Positions 44,301 through 52,500 of a stretch of 64,000 bases of DNA are shown here, in pieces. The notes below the pieces were generated by a model. The model had not been told where the DNA came from. It saw only the letters and a program-made list of their open reading frames with translations, and searched no databases. Location: positions 124,001 through 188,000 of the forward strand of contig NZ_QMEY01000015.1 of NCBI RefSeq assembly GCF_003315795.1, given 5' to 3'. The stretch's first letter is position 1; the number at the start of each line of letters is the position of its first letter. This stretch comes from Spongiactinospora rosea. Lineage in GTDB: Bacteria; Actinomycetota; Actinomycetes; Streptosporangiales; Streptosporangiaceae. Made by a program: the position numbers and the translations under genes.

Positions 44301-46528
44301 CCTCCGTCGCGGAGTCCTACACCCAGGGCGTGGACGTGGACTGGACTCCCGCGTTCGGGACGGACGCCCGCGTGGTCGATGTCCCCACGTACGCCTTCCA
44401 GCGCACCCGCTTCTGGCTCGATGCCGAAAGCACCCCTGGCCCCGCCGGGCTCGGCCAAGAGGCGGGCGGGCATCCGCTACTGCCCGCGATGATCGGCCTT
44501 CCGGACGGGGGCGCCTGCTTCACCGGCCGGATCGGCCGGGATCTGCGCCCATGGCCGGAGACGACGTATCTCGACCTGGCGCGGCACGCCGCCACCACGC
44601 TCGGCGCGACGGTCGCGGGCGACCTCGCGGTCCACGAGCCGCCGCCCGGCGACGACGCGGCGTACGAGATCCGCGTCCTCGCCGGTCCGCCCACAGACGA
44701 CGGGCACCGATCGGTGACCCTGCACACCCGTCCCGAGGCCACGGGCCAGGCGTGGACCCTGCGCGCCTCCTGCGCCGTGCGGGCCTCGGGCACCGGCCAC
44801 GAGGGTGCCCTTCACGAACTGGACTGGACACCGCAGACGCCCGCCGGACAGCGGCCCGGCACCGTGTCGGTGATCGGCCAGGAGCCGGGCATCGACGACA
44901 TTCCATCCCATCCCGATCTCGCGGCGCTCGCCGCCTCGCCGCCGGACGTGGCCATCGCGTTCCTGTCCCCCGGCCCGGCCGAGCACGAAGACGACGAGGA
45001 GCACGTCGTACCGGCCGTGCACGCCGCCGCGCATCGCGCCCTGGCCCTGGTCGCGGACTTCCTGTCCGACGACCGGCTCGCCGGGACGCGCCTCACCCTG
45101 GTCACCACCGGCGCCATCGCCGTGGGCGACGCCGATCCCGCGCCCGCCCTGCCCGCCGCGGCCGTGTGGGGCCTGGTGCGCTCGGCGCAGGCGGAAGATC
45201 CCGGACGGCTCCAGCTGATCGACCTGGACCGCGCCCCGGCGAGCCGTTCGGCGCTGCGCGCCGCCGCGATGTCCGGGGAGCCGGAGGTCGCGATCCGCGA
45301 CGGCGTCGCCCATGTGCCGCGGCTGCGGCGGGCCGGTACGGCCACCGCCGCCCCCGTGACGTTCGCCGCCGGCGGGACCGTGCTCATCACCGGCGGCACC
45401 GGCACCCTCGGCGCGATCACCGCCCGCCACCTGGTGACCCGCCACGGAGTACGCCACCTCGTATTGGCCTCCCGCAGCGGCCCCGGCGCCCCGGGCGCGG
45501 CCGGGCTGGTCGCCGGACTCGCCGCGCTGGGCTGTCATGCCACCGTCGTCGCCTGCGACGCGGCGGACCCGGCGGCGCTGGCCGCCGTGCTGGAGGAGAT
45601 CCCCGGACGCCATCCCCTGGCGGGCGTCGTGCACGCCGCGGGAGTCCTCGACGACGGCGTGATCGGCAATCTCACCCCCGGGCGGATCGACGCGGTGCTG
45701 CGCCCCAAGGTGGACGCCGCCTGGAACCTGCACCGCCTCACCCGGCACGACCCGGTGCCGCTCGTCCTGTACTCCTCCGCCGCCGGGGTGCTGGGCAGCG
45801 CGGGGCAGGCGGGCTACGCCGCCGCCAACGCCGTACTGGACGCCCTGGCCGCCCGCCGCCGCGCCGAAGGGCCGCCCGCGGTGTCCCTGGCCTTCGGCCC
45901 CTGGGCCGAGCCCAGCGGGATGACCGGCCACCTGGCCCCCGGCGACATGGCCCGGATGCGCCGCACCACCGGGCTGTCGCCGATGTCCACCGAGCGCGCC
46001 CTCGCGCTGCTGGACGAGGCGCTGGCCGGCTCGGCGCCCGCCGTCCTGCCGATCCGGCTCGACCCGCGACGCGAGGACGCGATCTGCCCCACCACCGGCG
46101 CGGCACAGCCCACCGATCCCCTCGGGCGGCGGACGGCCCGGTTGAGCCAGGAGGGGCGGCAGCGCGAACTGCTCGCGCTGGTCACCGGCCACGTCGCCGA
46201 CGTGCTCGGCCATTCCAGCCCGGACGCGATCCGGCCGGAGGCCACGTTCCTCAGCCTCGGCTGCGACTCCCTCGCCGCCCTGGACCTGCGCAACCGCCTC
46301 AGCGCGGCGACCGGCCTGCGGTTGCCCTCGACGACCGTGTACGACCATCCGACCCCGGCCGCGGTCGCCCGCTACATCCGGACCCGGCTGACGCCCGACG
46401 CGCCCGGCGCGGCCGAAGCGGCCCCGGAGACGCCGGCCGAGCCGCGCTCCGCCGCCGTCGCCGCCAAGATCCAGGCGGCGACGAACGAAGAACTTTTCCG
46501 ACTGATCGACGAGAGCCTGGCCGAGTGA
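35336..46528 (+). CDS. Type I modular polyketide synthase: loading module and extension modules 1-2
   Basis: 3,730 residues. Loading AT about 93-400 (GHSLGEIAA; extender Arg replaced: ALWSRLQ) and ACP about 445-530 (LGFDSVTAL). Module 1: KS 550-970 (TACSSSL, EAHGTGT, NIGHAQ), AT 1072-1360 (GHSQGEVAA, YASH: methylmalonyl-type), DH 1419-1682 (HAVDGVVVVP, LLDGALHA), KR 1819-1985 (GNYAAAN, RDDG), ACP 2085-2155. Module 2: KS 2174-2603, AT 2687-2988 (YASH), degenerate DH 3042-3155, KR 3345-3531 (LDDG, GYAAAN), ACP 3606-3685 (LGCDSLAAL). The end (NEELFRLIDESLAE) is a docking helix for the next PKS. Cytosolic assembly line; builds the chain from a monocarboxylic starter. Confidence 0.93.
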   Translation: MWRDSDSLLWALSADSTGALRAQAGLLLDELTERPARRPQDIGWSLAHRPPGARRAALVAADREGFAEALTALAQGRGSAGLIEGAPVEGGVVFVFPGQGSQWPGMAAGLMTSSPIFAARMAECAAALAPFLDWSLLDVVNAVPGAASLDRTDVVQPVLFSVMVSLAAVWRAYGIEPSAVLGHSLGEIAAAVVAGALSLEDGARIAALWSRLQATLSGQGSMISVPAPLDVVLPRLTPGLEIAAVNGPRAVIVSGDAGAAARLCAEFAAQGVAAKTIGVDLAAHSAHIDRIIAPLRAALAPLRPGPPAVPFYSSLTGGRLPSETPLDADHWARNLRSTIRFEQAVRAALSAGHGVFLEVGPHPVLTAAIEETAEAAGARPAVRASLRRGQAGLDQVMRTPGRLYVDGVPIDWAAVYEGHAPQLVPLPQADARPAAPPETSLAERLAGMPETDQRAFLVALVCQEVRALLDPATPVEPGMSFHELGFDSVTALEVRGRIAAATGTALPATMVFDHPTPARAAELVRTTLLGTDPQEDAPAAARAGGDGDDDPVVIVGMACRYPGGVGSADDLWRLVRDGVDAVSAFPEDRGWDFAASYDDASRRPGTFYQREAGFVTGADLFDAGFFGISPREAAAMDPQQRLLLETSWEAFEHAGIDPESLRGSRTGVFVGAMTMDYGPRAGQGAEVEGYVFTGTTGSVMSGRMSYLYGFEGPAITVDTACSSSLVALHLAVGAVRRGECGLAVVAGVTVMSGVGMFVEFSRQGGLAPDGRCKAFSDSADGFGLGEGAGVLLVERLSEARRGGHRVLAVVKGSAVNQDGASSGMTAPNGRSQQRVIRAALADAGLRPAEVDAVEAHGTGTRLGDPIEAQALLAVYGRDRERPLLLGSLKSNIGHAQAAAGIGGVIKMVQAMRNGLLPKTLHVTRPTSHVDWSAGSAGLLAEPLPWPATGRPRRAGVSSFGVSGTNAHVVLERFEPPATAAVRRSSGLLPLVVSARGRDALRGQAARLAEALAALPAARAADVAYSAAAFRSPMDHRAVVLGRDTAELLAGLRALAAGDPAGNVVQGTAGRRAAVLVFPGQGSQWTGMALELMGSAPVFAARMAECAEALAEFTGWDLFEALGDEEALRRVDVVQPALFAVMVSLAALWRAHGVEPAAVVGHSQGEVAAACVAGALSLRDAARVVVTRSRAIRDSLAGRGGMASVPLPADETRAALGRWEGRISVAAVNGPNSTVVSGDLEAIDELLATWERAKRIPVDYASHSPQVTAIRDDLLGALAPITPRRADVPFFSTVTGEFVDGTSLDAGYWYENLRRPVRFAEAVGALDGHVFIECGPHPVLVPALEAIAVGSLRRDAGGPDRFTAALAEAYAHGVAVDWASTLHGERIELPSYAFQRRRHWLDAGRPAAAPGDFGLVATEHPLLGGAVELPDSGGLLFTSRISLRDLPWLADHAVDGVVVVPGAAFAELAVRAGDHAGCDLVEELTLEAPLVLPPGGGVRLQAMVAAAGESGRRRIAVYSLGDPGPGDPGPGDPGTDDPGRTLHATGVLACGTPEAAPVGEWPPPDAAEIDVTGVYETLHDRGYRYGPAFRGLRRAWRRGEEIFAEVALAGGPGPFGVHPALLDGALHALLLDSDGLPFEWRDVALHRTGATRLRVRLSPAGIRCADETGEPVLTVGSLALRPKPAGLAAAGGAGTLLTVRPVAIPAPAAAGPADVTVVAEPTAERVLAAVQSRPGERMVIVTHDAGTDLGQAAIRGLIRSAITEQPDRFVLVDTDSPGAVDIAAVLATGEPEVWIRQGTFAVPRLGPAESTGEPVEWTAADCVIITGGTGLAGASVARHLARHGVRLVLAGRGGPRAPRARELREELGAEVVACDVTDRAALAALIDRYPITAVVHAAGVRDDGVIESLTPGRLATVHAPKAATAIHLHELTRDKPLKAFVMFSSVAGVLGTPGQGNYAAANSVLDALAEIRRAEGLPATSIAWGLWAEASALTATLTDLDRARLARLGVAPIATGDALALFDAALAAPAAVTALRLDHGTLRTQGPIPAMLRGMAGSRAGRGRAAGRAVTGRITALPEGERRAAVLRLVCEEVASTLGYDSAASVESGRAFKEMGFDSLTAVELRNRLNARFDVRLPATLVFDHPTPAAVADRLVPRADSAGRTDVPRAERSGEPIAIVGMSCRYPGAVGSPEDLWRLVESGTDAIGEFPADRGWDLGDLFDPDPARTGHSYVRQGGFLRDAALFDAEFFGISPREATAMDPQQRLLLETSWEAVERAGIDPGSLRGSRTGVFAGVMNGGYGARQMHAPAGSGSGSGEFEGYLAGGTAASVASGRVSYVLGLEGPALTVDTACSSSLVALHLAVQALRRGECELALAGGVTVMSSPSLFVEFSRQRALSPDGRSRSFAAAADGTSWSEGAGVLVLESLADARANGHRILAVVRGTAVNQDGASNGLTSPNGGAQRRVIGAALADAGLSPADVDAVEAHGTGTPLGDPIEAQALLAVYGRDRERPLWLGSLKSNIGHAQAAAGVGGVIKMAEAMRHGVLPATLHVDRPTPQVDWGAGAVELLTEPRPWPASGRPRRAGVSSFGVSGTNAHVIIEAAEPAAPAPERRRPRPPIVPLTVSAPTAAALSAQVERLRAYAGDGGPDAMDIGYTLATARARFPHRAVLLGEDLITGAGGGPRRVAFVFPGQGAQWTGMALELADSSPVFAGHLAECARALREHTGWDLLDVLGDADALRRVDVVQPASFAVMVALAALWRSYGVDPSAVVGHSQGEIAAACVAGALSLREAARVVAVRSRAIGRHLAGHGGMASVARPVEEVAELIRPWAGRIEIAAVNGPASTVVSGEPGALGEFGAVTESRVIAVDYASHTVQAEALRDELARLLGPITPRAADIPFYSAVTGERVDPLLLDARYWYRNLRETVRFDRAVQTMVGDGIGAFVEASPHPVLAFGTAGTIERCGGDAIVVGSLRRDDGGAKRFLTSVAESYTQGVDVDWTPAFGTDARVVDVPTYAFQRTRFWLDAESTPGPAGLGQEAGGHPLLPAMIGLPDGGACFTGRIGRDLRPWPETTYLDLARHAATTLGATVAGDLAVHEPPPGDDAAYEIRVLAGPPTDDGHRSVTLHTRPEATGQAWTLRASCAVRASGTGHEGALHELDWTPQTPAGQRPGTVSVIGQEPGIDDIPSHPDLAALAASPPDVAIAFLSPGPAEHEDDEEHVVPAVHAAAHRALALVADFLSDDRLAGTRLTLVTTGAIAVGDADPAPALPAAAVWGLVRSAQAEDPGRLQLIDLDRAPASRSALRAAAMSGEPEVAIRDGVAHVPRLRRAGTATAAPVTFAAGGTVLITGGTGTLGAITARHLVTRHGVRHLVLASRSGPGAPGAAGLVAGLAALGCHATVVACDAADPAALAAVLEEIPGRHPLAGVVHAAGVLDDGVIGNLTPGRIDAVLRPKVDAAWNLHRLTRHDPVPLVLYSSAAGVLGSAGQAGYAAANAVLDALAARRRAEGPPAVSLAFGPWAEPSGMTGHLAPGDMARMRRTTGLSPMSTERALALLDEALAGSAPAVLPIRLDPRREDAICPTTGAAQPTDPLGRRTARLSQEGRQRELLALVTGHVADVLGHSSPDAIRPEATFLSLGCDSLAALDLRNRLSAATGLRLPSTTVYDHPTPAAVARYIRTRLTPDAPGAAEAAPETPAEPRSAAVAAKIQAATNEELFRLIDESLAE
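39896..39949 (+). repeat. 15-bp tandem repeat inside the module 1 DH region
   Basis: GATCCGGGCCCTGGT is repeated exactly at 39896 and 39911, then once with changes (39926-39940) and in part (from 39941). In frame it encodes DPGPG units, a flexible loop between the two hot-dog halves of the DH. Likely slippage expansion, harmless to the fold. Confidence 0.8.
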
Positions 46529-46551
46529 GCCCGGCGCGGAGGGGTGTTCAC

Positions 46552-49500
46552 ATGAACGAGGACGAACGGCTCGGCCGCTACCTGCGCCGCGTCACCACCG
46601 AACTCTACGATGTGCGCGGCCGGCTGATGGAGACCGAGGCGCGGCTGCGCGAGCCGATCGCGATCATCGGCATGGCGTGCCGGTTCCCGGGCGAGGTGAC
46701 CTCCCCGGAGGACCTTTGGCACCTCGTGCTGGACCACCGCGACGCGATCTCCGGCTTCCCCGAAGACCGCGGCTGGGACATGAAGCGGCTCTTCGCCCCC
46801 GACCCCGGCGCCCGCGGGACGTCCACGACCCGCAACGGCGGTTTCCTGTACGACGCGGCGATGTTCGACCGCGAGCCGTTCGGGATCTCGCCCCGTGAGG
46901 CCCTGGCGATGGACCCGCAGCAACGCCTGATGCTCGAAGTCGCCTGGGAGGCACTGGAACGGGCCCGCCTCGATCCCACCTCGTTGCGGGGATCGAACAC
47001 CGGGGTGTTCACCGGAGTGGCGCACAACGACTACGGCGGCAGGTTCATGGCCGGTGGCGCCGACGCCGGCGACCTGGAGGGGTACCTCGGCAGCGGCAGC
47101 GCGCACAGCGTGGTCTGCGGGCGGATCGCCTACGTGCTGGGCCTGGAGGGACCCGCGGTGACCGTGGACACCGCCTGCTCCTCGTCCCTGGTGGCGATGC
47201 ACTGGGCGATGCGCGCGCTGCGCGGCGGGGAGTGCGACCTGGCGCTCGCCGGCGGGGTGACGGTCATGTCCACCCCGTCGATCTTCGTGGACTTCTCCCG
47301 GCAGGGCGCGCTGTCCCCCGACGGGCGCAGCAAGGCGTTCGGCCGCGGCGCGGACGGGACGGGATGGTCGGAGGGCGCGGCGCTCCTGGTCCTGGAGCGG
47401 CTCTCCCGGGCGCGGGAACTCGGGCACCGGGTGCTGGGCGTGCTCCGGGGCAGCGCGGTCAACCAGGACGGGGCCTCCAACGGGCTGACCGCGCCGAGCG
47501 GCCCGGCGCAGCGGCGCCTGATCCGCACGGCGCTGGCCGACGCCGAGGTGAGCGGCGACGGCGTCGACGTGGTGGAGGCCCACGGCACCGGGACCCGGCT
47601 GGGCGACCCGATCGAGGCGCACGCGCTGCTGGCCACCTACGGCCGCGACCGCGGGCGGCCGGACCCGCTGTGGCTGGGGTCGGTCAAGTCGAACATCGGC
47701 CACACGCAGGCCGCCGCGGGCGCGGCCGGGGTGATCAAGATGGTCATGGCGATGGAGCACGGCACGGTACCCCCCTCGCTGCACGCCGACGAAACGTCGC
47801 CCGAGGTGGACTGGGCCGCCGGGGCCGTGCGGGTCGTGACCCGGGCCATGCCGTGGCCCGCCGCCGACGGCGTACGGCGGGCCGGGGTCTCCTCCTTCGG
47901 CGTCGGCGGCACGAACGCCCACGTGATCGTGGAGCACACACCGCAGGCCCCGCCCGAGCCGCGGCCCGCCGCGGCCGAGACGCTTTTGCCGTGGGTCGTC
48001 TCGGGCGCGTCGGTACCGGCGGCCCGCGCCCAGGCCGGACGGCTGCACGCGCTGATGGACCGCGAACCGGACCTGCCGCCCGCCGACGTGAGCTGGTCCG
48101 CCCTCACGACCCGGGCGGTGTTCGGCAGCCGTGGGGTGGTCCTGGCCGCGACCCTTGAGGAGGCGCGGCGGGGCCTGGCGGCACTGGCCGCCGGTCAGGC
48201 GCACGCCGGGGTCGTCGAGCCGGTGCCCGAGGGCACCGTGCGCTCCGGCGTGGGGTTCGTCTACAGCGGGCAGGGCGCCCAGCGCATCGGGATGGGGCGG
48301 GAAGCGGCCGAGCGGTTCCCGGTCTTCGGCTCGGCACTGGAGGAGGTGTGCCGCCTGCTGGCCGAGGCCGGGGGCGTGCCGGGCGTACGCGAGGCGATGT
48401 GGTCGGCGGCGGACCCCGAGGCCCTGAACGACACGCTGTACGCGCAGGCCGCGCTGTTCGCGTTCGAGGTCGCCCTGACCCGCCTGCTGGAGTCCTGGGG
48501 CGTGCGGCCGGACCATGTGATGGGGCATTCCCTGGGGGAGGTCACGGCGGCATATGTGGCCGGGGTGTGGACCCTCGCCGACGCCTGCCGGGTGGTCGGC
48601 GCGCGGGCCCGGTGGATGAACGAGGCGCCCCGTGGCGGGGCGATGGTGGCGCTGGAGGCCACGGCCGAGGAGGCGGCCGCCCTGCTGAGCGGGACGCCGG
48701 TGGTGGTCGCCGCCGTCAACGGCCCCGCCTCCGTCGTCGTGTCCGGGCCGGATGAGGCCGTACGGGGGGTCGTCGAACGCTTCGCCGCCACCGGACGGCG
48801 CTCCAAGCGGCTGCGCACCAGCCACGCCTTCCACTCCCCCGCCATGGATCCGGTGCTCGGCCGGTTTCGGCGGGAGATCGAGGGCATCGCCTTCCACTCC
48901 CCCGCCATCCCGCTCATCTCGAACGTCACCGGGCGGATCGCCGACCCGGACGCCGTGGCCCGGCCCGCGTACTGGGCCGGGCACGTCCGCGCCCCCGTCC
49001 TGTTCGGCCAGGGGGTGCGGGCGCTGCTCGGGACCGGGATCGGGCAGGTGCTCGAAGTCGGTCCCGGCGGGTCGCTGACCGCGCTGGCCGGCGACGCGCT
49101 CGGAGCGGGACAGCGGGCGCTCGCCGCGATGCGGGCCGGGCGCTCGGAGACCGGCGGACTGCTGTCCGCCATGGCGCAGATGTTCGCCAACGGCCTGGCG
49201 GTGGACCTGCGCCCGTGGTTCGAGGGCACCTCGCCCCGGCCTGTGGACCTGCCCACCTACCCGTTCCAGCGGCGGCGGTACTGGCTGGACGTCCCCCAGG
49301 CCGCCGACGCGACCGCGCCGGGGCTGGACACCGGCGGCCACCCGCTGCTCGGCGCACGCCTGGACGTGGCCGCGGCCGGCACGACCCTGTTCACCGGCCG
49401 CTGGTCGGCGGCCGAGCGGCCCTGGCTGGCCGACCACCGGGTGGGCGGGAAGATCGTGGTGCCCGGCACGATGTTCGTCGAGGTGGCACTGCACGCCGGA

Positions 49501-52500
49501 CGGCTGACCGGGTACCCGGGCGTCCGCGAGCTGGTCCACCACGTCCCGCTGATCCTGGAACCGGACGAGGCGGTGCTCGTGCAGGTGCACCTCGGCCCCG
49601 CCGAGGCGGACGGCACCCGCTCGATCAGCGTCGACTCCAGACCCGAGTCCGCCGGCGCGCGGACGGCCTGGGTGCGCAACACCACCGGCACCCTGACGAG
49701 CGCCGCGCCCGGCCAGGACACCGACACGCAGGACACCGACGCGTTCGCGTTCGCCGCGGCCTGGCCACCGCCGGGCGCGCGGCGGCTCGCGCTCGACGGC
49801 CTCTACCAGGAGCACGCGGAAAGCGCCGGATTCGACTACGGTCCGGCCTTCCAGGGCGTGAGCGCCGTCTGGCACCTCGGCGACGACATCTACGCCGAGA
49901 TCACCGCCCCCGAGTCGCTGGAGACCGGCGGCCACGGCCTGCACCCGGCCCTGCTCGACGCGACCCTGCACCCCGGCCTGATCGCGTCGGAGCGGCTGGG
50001 ACTACGCGAGGCCGGGCTGCCCTTCGCGTGGTCGGCCATCGAACTGCACCGGCCCGGCGCGAGGCGGCTGCGGGCCCACGTCCGCCGCCAGGACGGCCAT
50101 CGGATCTCCATCCACGTGGCCGACGCCCTGGGGCGTCCCGTGGCCGCCGTGCACTCCCTCACCCTGCGCCCGCACGACCTGGCCAAGGCCGGGCGTCCCG
50201 CCACGACGGCCCTGCTCCGCCTGACATGGGAGACCGTACGCCCCGGACGCCCGCGGGGCACGTACACCTGGCGCCTGGCCAGCGAGGACGTCCACACGGT
50301 GGCGTCCTCGCTGGCGGCCGTCGGCGTGACCTGCGACGGCCCGGCCGCGGCTGACGGCCCGGACACGGCGCAGGTGATGGTGGCCTGCGTCGAGGGCTCG
50401 GGCGCCGCCGACGCGCACGACTGCGCCGCCCGCACGCTGGGCCTCGTGCGGTGCCGGCCGGCGCAGGCACCCGGCCCGGACGCCCGCCTGGTGGTCATCA
50501 CCAGGCGGGCGGTGGCGGCGGGCCCGGCCGAACCGGTCCTCGACCTCGCCGCGGCCACCGCCCGCGGCCTGGTGCGCAGCGCCCAGACCGAAGAACCGGG
50601 ACGGATCACGCTGGTCGATGTGGACGGGGGTGACGGCCTCGGCGCGGCGCTGCTCTTCGCGGCGGAGAGCGGCGAACCGGAGATCGCCCTGCGCGCCGGG
50701 ACGATCATGGTGCCCCGGCTGACCGGCGAGACCACCGGCGAACAGGCGAGCACCGCGTTCGATCCGGCGGGCACCGTGCTGGTGACCGGCGGCACCGGGA
50801 CGCTGGGCGGCATTCTGGCACGGCACCTGGTGACCGCGCACGGCGTACGCCACCTGCTCCTCACCGGCCGGCGCGGCCTGGAGGCGCCCTCCGCCGCGCC
50901 GACGCGCGACGCGCTGCGCGCCCTGGGGGCCGAGGTCACCGTCGCGGCCTGCGACGTCGCCGACCGTACGGCACTGCGCGGCCTGCTGGCCGCCGTCCCC
51001 GCCGACCGGCCGCTGCGGGGCGTGATCCATCTCGCCGGGGTGACCCACGACAGCACGATCGCCACCTTGGACGATGACAGGCTGCACGAGGTGCTGCGCC
51101 CCAAAGTGGACGGCGCGTGGAACCTCCACGACCTCACCAAGGACCTGGACCTGACGGCGTTCGTGCTCTTCTCCTCCGCCTCGGCGGTACTGGGCGGCGC
51201 CGGGCAGGGCAACTACGCCGCGGCGAACGCGTTCCTGGACGCCCTGGCCGGGCACCGGCGCGCGCTCGGACTGCCCGCCGTCTCCCTGGCCTGGGGGCTG
51301 TGGGCCGAACAAAGCGACATCACCGGCAGGCTGACCCAGGCCGACCGGGCGCGGCTGGCGGGCTCCGGCATGATCCCGCTGGTCGGCGACGCGGCGATGG
51401 CGTTGTTCGACGCGGCCCTGCACCGGCCGGAGAGCCTGCTGGTGCCCATCTCCTTCGACCCGGCGGCGATGCGCAGGCACGTCCGCGCGGCCTCCACGCC
51501 GATCCTCAGCACCGTGGCCGGGCTGCGCGAGCGCGCCGCCACGGCAGAACACGCGGCCGGCGAACCGGCCCCGCCGCGCCGCCTGGCGGGCCTGCCTGGT
51601 GGCGAACCGCCCTCGGCGCTGGCCGACGCCGTACGCGGCGAGGTGGCCGCGGTGCTCGGGCACACCGACCCGGAGGAGATCAAGGACACGGCGCTGTTCC
51701 GGGATCTCGGCTTCGACTCGCTGGCCTCGGTGGAGCTGCGCAACCGGCTGGGCGCGCTGACCGGGCTGCGACTGCCCGCGACCGTGGTCTTCGACCATCC
51801 CAACGTGCAGGCCTTGTCGGAGTACCTGCTGAGCCAGGTCGCGGCCGAAGACGAGAGCGCACCGCAGGTGGTGGCCGAGCCCCCGGACAGCGTCTCGGCC
51901 CTGTTCCGGCAGGCGGTGGGCGAGAGCCGCGCGGTGGAGGCCCTGCACCTCATCGGCGCTGCGGCGGCGCTGCGGCCGATGCTGGGCGGCTCGGACGCGG
52001 CGATCGCGCCGCTGGAACCGGTCTCCCTCGGCGGGGACGGACCGGCGCTGATCTGCCTGCCCTCCCTCAACGTCACCTCAGGGGCCCAGCAGTACGACCG
52101 GCTGGCCGCGGCCCTGGGCGCGACGTGCTCCCTGTCGTCGTTCACGGTCCCCGGCTACCTCCCGGGTGAGGAACTGCCGGGCTCGCTGGACGCGCTCGCC
52201 GACGTGCTGGCCGCGAGCGTGCGGCGGCAGGGGCACCGGCCGGGGACGTACGTCCTGCTCGGCCACTCCTCGGGCGGCTGGGCCGCCCACCTCGCCGCCG
52301 AACGGCTGACCCGGGAGGGACCGGCCCCGGCGGGCGTCGTCCTCATCGACACCTACCTGCCCGGCAACGCCGAGACCGCGGCGATCCTGCCGGAGCTGAT
52401 CGCCGGCATGGTCCGCGTACCCGGCGACGCCGGCCCGCTGGGGCAGACCAGGCTGACCGCGATGGGGTGGTACTTCCGGATGTTCGCGTCCTGGCGGCCG

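Noticed and set aside
42391..46551. Upstream extension of the second PKS gene's open frame
   Set aside because: The frame stays open only as a shadow of the first PKS. The docking coiled coil begins at ATG 46552 with a strong Shine-Dalgarno.
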